Shown: positions 59,699-64,000 of the stretch, piece after piece
Layout of the letters: every line of letters begins with the position of its first letter
Numbering within the stretch: the first letter of the stretch is position 1
Source of the DNA: Lasiosphaeria ovina
Taxonomy: Eukaryota; Ascomycota; Sordariomycetes; Sordariales; Lasiosphaeriaceae
Assembly (NCBI GenBank): GCA_033439765.1
Contig: JAULSN010000005.1
Location: 3,673,001 to 3,737,000, forward strand
DNA length: 64,000 nucleotides
Direction: 5' to 3'
The notes under the pieces: model-generated
What the model saw: the letters and a program-made list of their open reading frames with translations, nothing else
Told to the model about the DNA's origin: nothing
Database searches by the model: none
Translations under genes and position numbers: made by a program

Positions 59699-60459
59699 GA
59701 AGGCCTTTGAGACTGTTGTTTCTCGCAGCTAGTCAGTTAGTTAGCAGCTGGCTATGTTGCTAGTTAGGGGCTTGACGGACTATTCCCCTCTCCGTCTCTT
59801 TGAGCGGTTGGAGGATTGCGGCGTGTTCATGTTGTATGGGTTTAGATAGATGCTTGAAAATAGATGTAGGTCAGGTTTAGCAAACTGCATTGTCGCACAA
59901 TCTTCTCTATATAATATGGCAAGTTGAGGCAGCTTATCGTAATCTTCAACAAACGCAGGAGAGAAATCACCTTGGAATTGAATCAACATTCTAGAGCAAG
60001 CTGATATCACATCGACACAAATACAAACACGGAGTAAAGCTTCGTTATTCAGTCATGCTATGTACGGGTGTAATAAGTAATCATCGTCTTCGTGTCATTC
60101 TAGGAGGGTACAGTTTGTGCAAGGTACCGTAGCTTAGCTTGCTTGCAGTAAGTAGGTAGCTCCGGAGCAATGCCGTCCATGCCATGCCATGCAACGCATC
60201 TGGAGTATCCTCCCCCATTTTCCCTTCGCCAGCAAAGTCTTGGCCGATTGCGGGAACCTCTTTCTCTCCGTGAAGGGGGGATTTAGGAAAAAAGCTAGAA
60301 AAAAAGCAAGGCAGTATAAAAACTGCGCCAGGAATAATTTCCAAAAACCAAGCTCTCCTGCTCCTGGGCGACTGATGAGAGTCGTCGAGCCACCATGCTG
60401 TGTCTGCCACGGTAGGCTGCGGCACTGGTAGGCAGGCAAGGATCTGTTTTCTACACTCC
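59699..60459. other. Convergent intergenic, EMC7 / WW protein
   Basis: 3' flanks of two convergent genes. No gene or repeat recognised. Confidence 0.5.
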
Positions 60460-61828
60460 TTAGAAATCACCGCCGCCGTCATCGCCGCCACCGTAGTCGC
60501 CATTGTCGCCATCCTCTGTAATGGAATATTAGTCAAAACCACCCATGCTACGTCTATGGCTGTCAGGAAGGTTGCACTCACGATAGCCCTCTTGGTAGGC
60601 CTCTTGCTGGTTATCATTGATAGCGTCTGCAATGAGCACGCCGCCGAGCACGCCGGCTCCGAGACCGAGCGCGGCACCACCCGCCATGCCCATGCCACCG
60701 CCCGACTTGCGGGGGGCCTGCTGCTGTTGGGGGTATCCGCCTCCGCCGTAGTATCCGCCTTGCTGCGGTGGGTAGTAGCCGCCCTGGGGCGGGTAGTTAC
60801 CGTACCCTTGGGGTTGGCCATAGCCTCCCGGCGCGCCATACCCCGGCTGGGGCTGGCCGTACATGGGCTGCTGGCCGTACGCGTGCTGCTGTCCATAACC
60901 GCCCGGCTGCTGTCCGTAACTGCCGTGGCCGCTGTGCCCACCGCCGCCGAAGCTGCCGAGGGCGCCGCCGAGACCGCCGCCGCCGCCGCTGCTGCCCGTC
61001 TTCTTGCCAAAGAACTTCCCGAAAAGGCCCTTGGCCTTGTCAACCTCGCTGCCGCCGGAGCGCGGAGGCAGCTGGCTGGGATACGGGGAGACCGAGGCCG
61101 GAGGGGGCGTGTTGGCGTACGAGGCTGCTGCGCCGCCGGGACCGCCGGAGCTGTGGCCGCGCGCCCTAGCGTCTTCCTCGGCCTGCAGCTGGCGCGCCAG
61201 CTTCTCGTCTTCAGACTCGTCCGGCTTGAACGGGTTGGTGCTTGCGCCGCGGCTGTGGTCGTCGTACGGGTTCACCTTTGTGTCGGTCGGCGCGGCCGTG
61301 TTGCCCGGCGCATACGACGGAGGCGGTCCGCCCGGCGCATCGTCAATAGGGGGCCGCGCTGCCTCGGTGGGCTTGTCCCATTGCGACTTCTTGGTGTACG
61401 TGTTGACGTAGAACCTGGTGGGAAGTACGCGTGTCAGCCGGCTGACCCAGTCTTTGCTTCTATACTGGCCATTGCTGGGCCGGTCTGTCTCTCCTCCATA
61501 TCCCGCACCCCGTCGCAACCCTCCGCCCCTCATTCCGGTAAACTCGGGCCAAGTGCACTTACCATTCCTTGTATTGGTCGTTCCATCGCGCAACCCTAGT
61601 TCTTATTGTCAGCTTTTGATGTCTTCTCTGTTCCCTCGGTGGGGATGTGGAGAGCCAAGAGCAGAGACGCCGCACAGCTATCCGCAGCCAGGCGGGGTGA
61701 TTTGGGAGTTGAGAGTGAGAGGGAAATAAGAGCATGGGCGTCATGAATGGCTTATCGCCAGCAAGCACGTACCATCCCTCAGGAACCCTAGGCGGGGGAG
61801 GTCCTGACGGAGCCTCGAAATCGGCCAT
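60460..61828 (-). CDS. WW-domain protein with QGY-rich linker and glycine-zipper tail
   Basis: Exons 61828-61773, 61595-61563, 61414-60582 and 60515-60460 encode 325 residues. The WW domain is spread over three exons: VPEGW, VARWNDQYKEW and FYVNTYTKKSQWDKP; both signature Trp and the final Pro are present, so it should bind Pro-rich ligands. A charged segment (DEKLARQLQAEEDARARG) follows, then a Gly-rich block and a Gly/Gln/Tyr/Pro repeat region (GYGQQ, GYGQPQ units). Near the end a glycine-zipper stretch (GMAGGAALGLGAGVLGGVLI) is followed by INDNQQEAYQEGY and a Gly/Asp tail. Exon 2 is only 33 nt. Function unknown; the pattern suggests a scaffold prone to self-association. Confidence 0.82.
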
Positions 61829-63592
61829 GATACGTATGCAGGTGCTTGTCGACCTTTAGGATGTTGTCAAATCGAGATTATTTTGGGTGTCTTCTTTTTT
61901 GGGGTTTGCCTAGGTAGATTCGTAAGTGAAACAAGAACAAAAGAGAAGGGGAGCTGCTGACAGGCCGTTGGACGAACTTACCCGTGCCACTTAAGGATGC
62001 GGTTGTGGTCAGGGAAGGAGGGGTACGGATACTTGGCAGTCACTGTGCCTGAGTGAGTTTTGGGTAGTGTAGTGGGGTTCAGATGGTGTGATGCGATAGC
62101 TTTAGGCTTGTTCGAGAGCGTGCTCGATGATGACAACCTGGAGGGACTTGGGAGAACAAAGAAAGCAGAGAAGAGGTCGGTTGGGTTTTTTTACACCTCC
62201 AACACTGGGGCGCGGGTTGTTTCAAATATCAGTCTGTTAGCAGTCGTGAAGTAAAAAAACACCCGAGGCGCCTCAGTTATACGCAGGAGCCCCCGGCCCA
62301 AGTATACATATATTCTATTTACAGTGGAGGGGCGAGTTTCCGCCACGGGTACGTCGATTATAGCAAGCACAGCCTCCCTGCCAAGTGCAACTACCAGGTA
62401 GCAATGGTGGTCTGTACCAGCTGGCCCTTTGGGCAACGCAATCGTCAATTCACGAGCCGCGAGGTTCAGGTGGAAGCGGATAGAAATGGAAGCTGGCCAG
62501 GGCTCCGAGGTACCGTATTCGTACGGATACCTTCCTTACAGTGCGTGACAATACCTGCCCGCCAGTGATGGGGTGGGCTCCCTCCCGGACTTGATTGCGT
62601 CCCGTCGTACCGTAGGCAGCTGCCCCTCTGAGAGGGCCCCCAAGATGATCGATCGGGCCCCATTCCAAGGCCGCCACCCGCCGCCGGTACTGAAGTTGCC
62701 GGAACTGATGGCCCCCCAATGCACGCGTGGCATGGTGGCTGTGCTCCGCTGCCCAACTTTTTGCCGCACATGCTGTTCCATTTCCAAGCGACTTTCAGTG
62801 CTCTCAGGACCACACTCAGCGCACTGCGTCACGTTCGCTCAAGCTGCCTAGCCACGTCAATGTCGCGTATTCGTGCGTTGACCTGAGTATTCACGTTTGA
62901 AGCTCTCCAAGCCATTAAGCATTTGTATTAATTTGTGTCACGAGTTTCAGTTGTCTTGGTACCTACGTAAAATAAGCTACCTGGCAAGTCAGGAAGGGGT
63001 CGCTGAACGGTGCCTCCGGCGGCCCTCCGGGGGCGCCTGCGGCGGCCTGCTCGCTGCGCTCGGTATTCCGCGGCTTAAGGAGTCCGAGGTTTATCCGATT
63101 GACCAATTCCCACCTCCCATTTTGACACGGACGTAAACTGGCCAATCAGCGTTCGAAAAACATTCGGCACCCTCACGGTATTATAGAATACAGCCTCTCT
63201 ACGCCACCTCCGGCTCGCAAGCTCGCCTACGGTGGCTCCGTTCAGCTGAATTATGACACCTATTTGATGGTAGGCGGCCTACGGAGTAATGAAGATTGAA
63301 ATTAAACATGACTCGCAAACCAGGTATAAGACAGCCTGGCTCAACCTAACCGTATGCTCTTGTCATGAGCCTGATACATAAACATGAACCGCTTCGATAA
63401 TGTTAATAATGATGATATAGCGTTGGCTTTTCGGTACAGCGCCCTGATGTTTCCTGTCTACTGATCTATGCAGGACATCCGTTCGCCATCTAATCCAAAC
63501 CAATGCAACAAACTCCTTACCGTCAGTCTCCCCAAATGCTAACCCAGCCCAAAACATGGATCCACAGATAACGCCGCGCTCCATGTGGAGCT
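61829..63592. other. Intergenic, WW gene to choline-transporter-like gene
   Basis: Promoter region of the WW gene, a short near-palindrome at 62508-62531 (GGTACCGTA...TACGGATACC) and repeat copy B. No coding sequence is supported. Confidence 0.5.
62968..63252 (-). repeat. Dispersed GC-rich repeat, copy B
   Basis: Inverted relative to copy A (11979-12204); reading the minus strand gives the same three blocks in the same order. Copy B is longer (285 bp), with extra AT-richer sequence between the first and central blocks. Confidence 0.7.
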
Positions 63593-64000
63593 TCAGTAAA
63601 GCTCGTCTCTGTCTCTATCAGCACTCCTATCACCAAAGAGGGAGGCGGCTTCCATGCAATACCCGCCGCCACCCGTCACCATGCGCTTCTCGCTGCCGTA
63701 GCAGATGACAACCCCATCCACGATGCCGCTCATTATCCCCTCCATTGCTCCCAGGATGCCCCAGCCGATGAAGCTCGCAACCAAGCCCACCACATATGCG
63801 TAAGCACTTCCCCTGAGACCCAACCCACCGTCTGGCCGCTCGAGTTTCAACTGCTGTGCCGTCATGACCCAGCCGGCAAAGCCCAGCGCGGTGGCCATGA
63901 TGAACCGAGTCGCGTGCAGTATGAGTTTGGCGAGTCGGTACGGAAGTAAGGGCGAGTATCGATTATGGCCCGAAGACAGGGCCGCTGGCGTGAGTGTGGT
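63593..64000 (-). CDS. Choline-transporter-like (CTL/PNS1) protein, C-terminal part
   Basis: The reading frame is open from the window edge (minus-strand 64000) to TGA at 63593-63595, so only the 3' end is present. It encodes two strongly hydrophobic segments (ATRFIMATALGFAGWVM and YVVGLVASFIGWGILGAMEG) followed by IMSGIVDGVVICYGSEKRM and GGYCMEAASLFGDR. This arrangement resembles the last membrane helices and tail of fungal CTL/PNS1-family proteins. The 5' end and any upstream introns are outside the window, so the family call is tentative. Confidence 0.5.
   Translation of the reverse strand, partial: TTLTPAALSSGHNRYSPLLPYRLAKLILHATRFIMATALGFAGWVMTAQQLKLERPDGGLGLRGSAYAYVVGLVASFIGWGILGAMEGIMSGIVDGVVICYGSEKRMVTGGGGYCMEAASLFGDRSADRDRDELY

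Overview
The window is nuclear DNA of a filamentous ascomycete, most likely a Sordariomycete. Evidence: short spliceosomal introns (about 50-150 nt, GTRNGT donors, CTAAC/CTRAY branch sites, YAG acceptors) in nearly every gene, HET-domain and NACHT-ankyrin genes, a PMA1 H+-ATPase very close to the Neurospora protein, a DUF3425 bZIP factor and an intron-containing tRNA-Gly. I identified 13 intact or nearly intact protein genes, one gene cut by the right edge, two broken HET genes, one tRNA and several repeat elements. All exon models come from reading frames and splice signals in the sequence; no transcript data were available.

Left arm (1-17.9 kb) is accessory and conflict-related. It begins with two inverted-repeat elements (157-430 and 915-1016), then a broken HET-ankyrin gene (1358-2934), then a three-exon NLR gene (2985-7318) with an alpha/beta-hydrolase effector, a NACHT domain and 11 almost identical ankyrin repeats. 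Next are a bZIP/DUF3425 transcription factor (8658-11688), a convergent DCAF4-like WD40 gene with odd introns and a frame break (12864-14929), and a second HET pseudogene (15603-17162).

The core arm (17.9-64 kb) is mostly housekeeping: PMA1 (8 exons including a 13-nt microexon), a gene-poor stretch of about 9.5 kb holding the tRNA-Gly, the YHM2-type citrate/oxoglutarate carrier, mitochondrial citrate synthase, an Nrd1/Seb1-type RNA-binding protein, a large WD40 protein, an AT-rich island, a long-chain acyl-CoA synthetase, a four-helix MARVEL protein, O-acetylhomoserine sulfhydrylase, EMC7, a WW-domain protein with a glycine-zipper tail, and the 3' end of a choline-transporter-like gene.

Functional links: citrate synthase and the citrate carrier are same-strand neighbours, making and exporting mitochondrial citrate. 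The HET pseudogene followed by a lipase-NACHT-ankyrin NLR resembles fungal allorecognition/innate-immunity loci and is the best candidate for an unusual system. Two copies of one GC-rich dispersed repeat lie 51 kb apart in opposite orientation (11979-12204 and 62968-63252).
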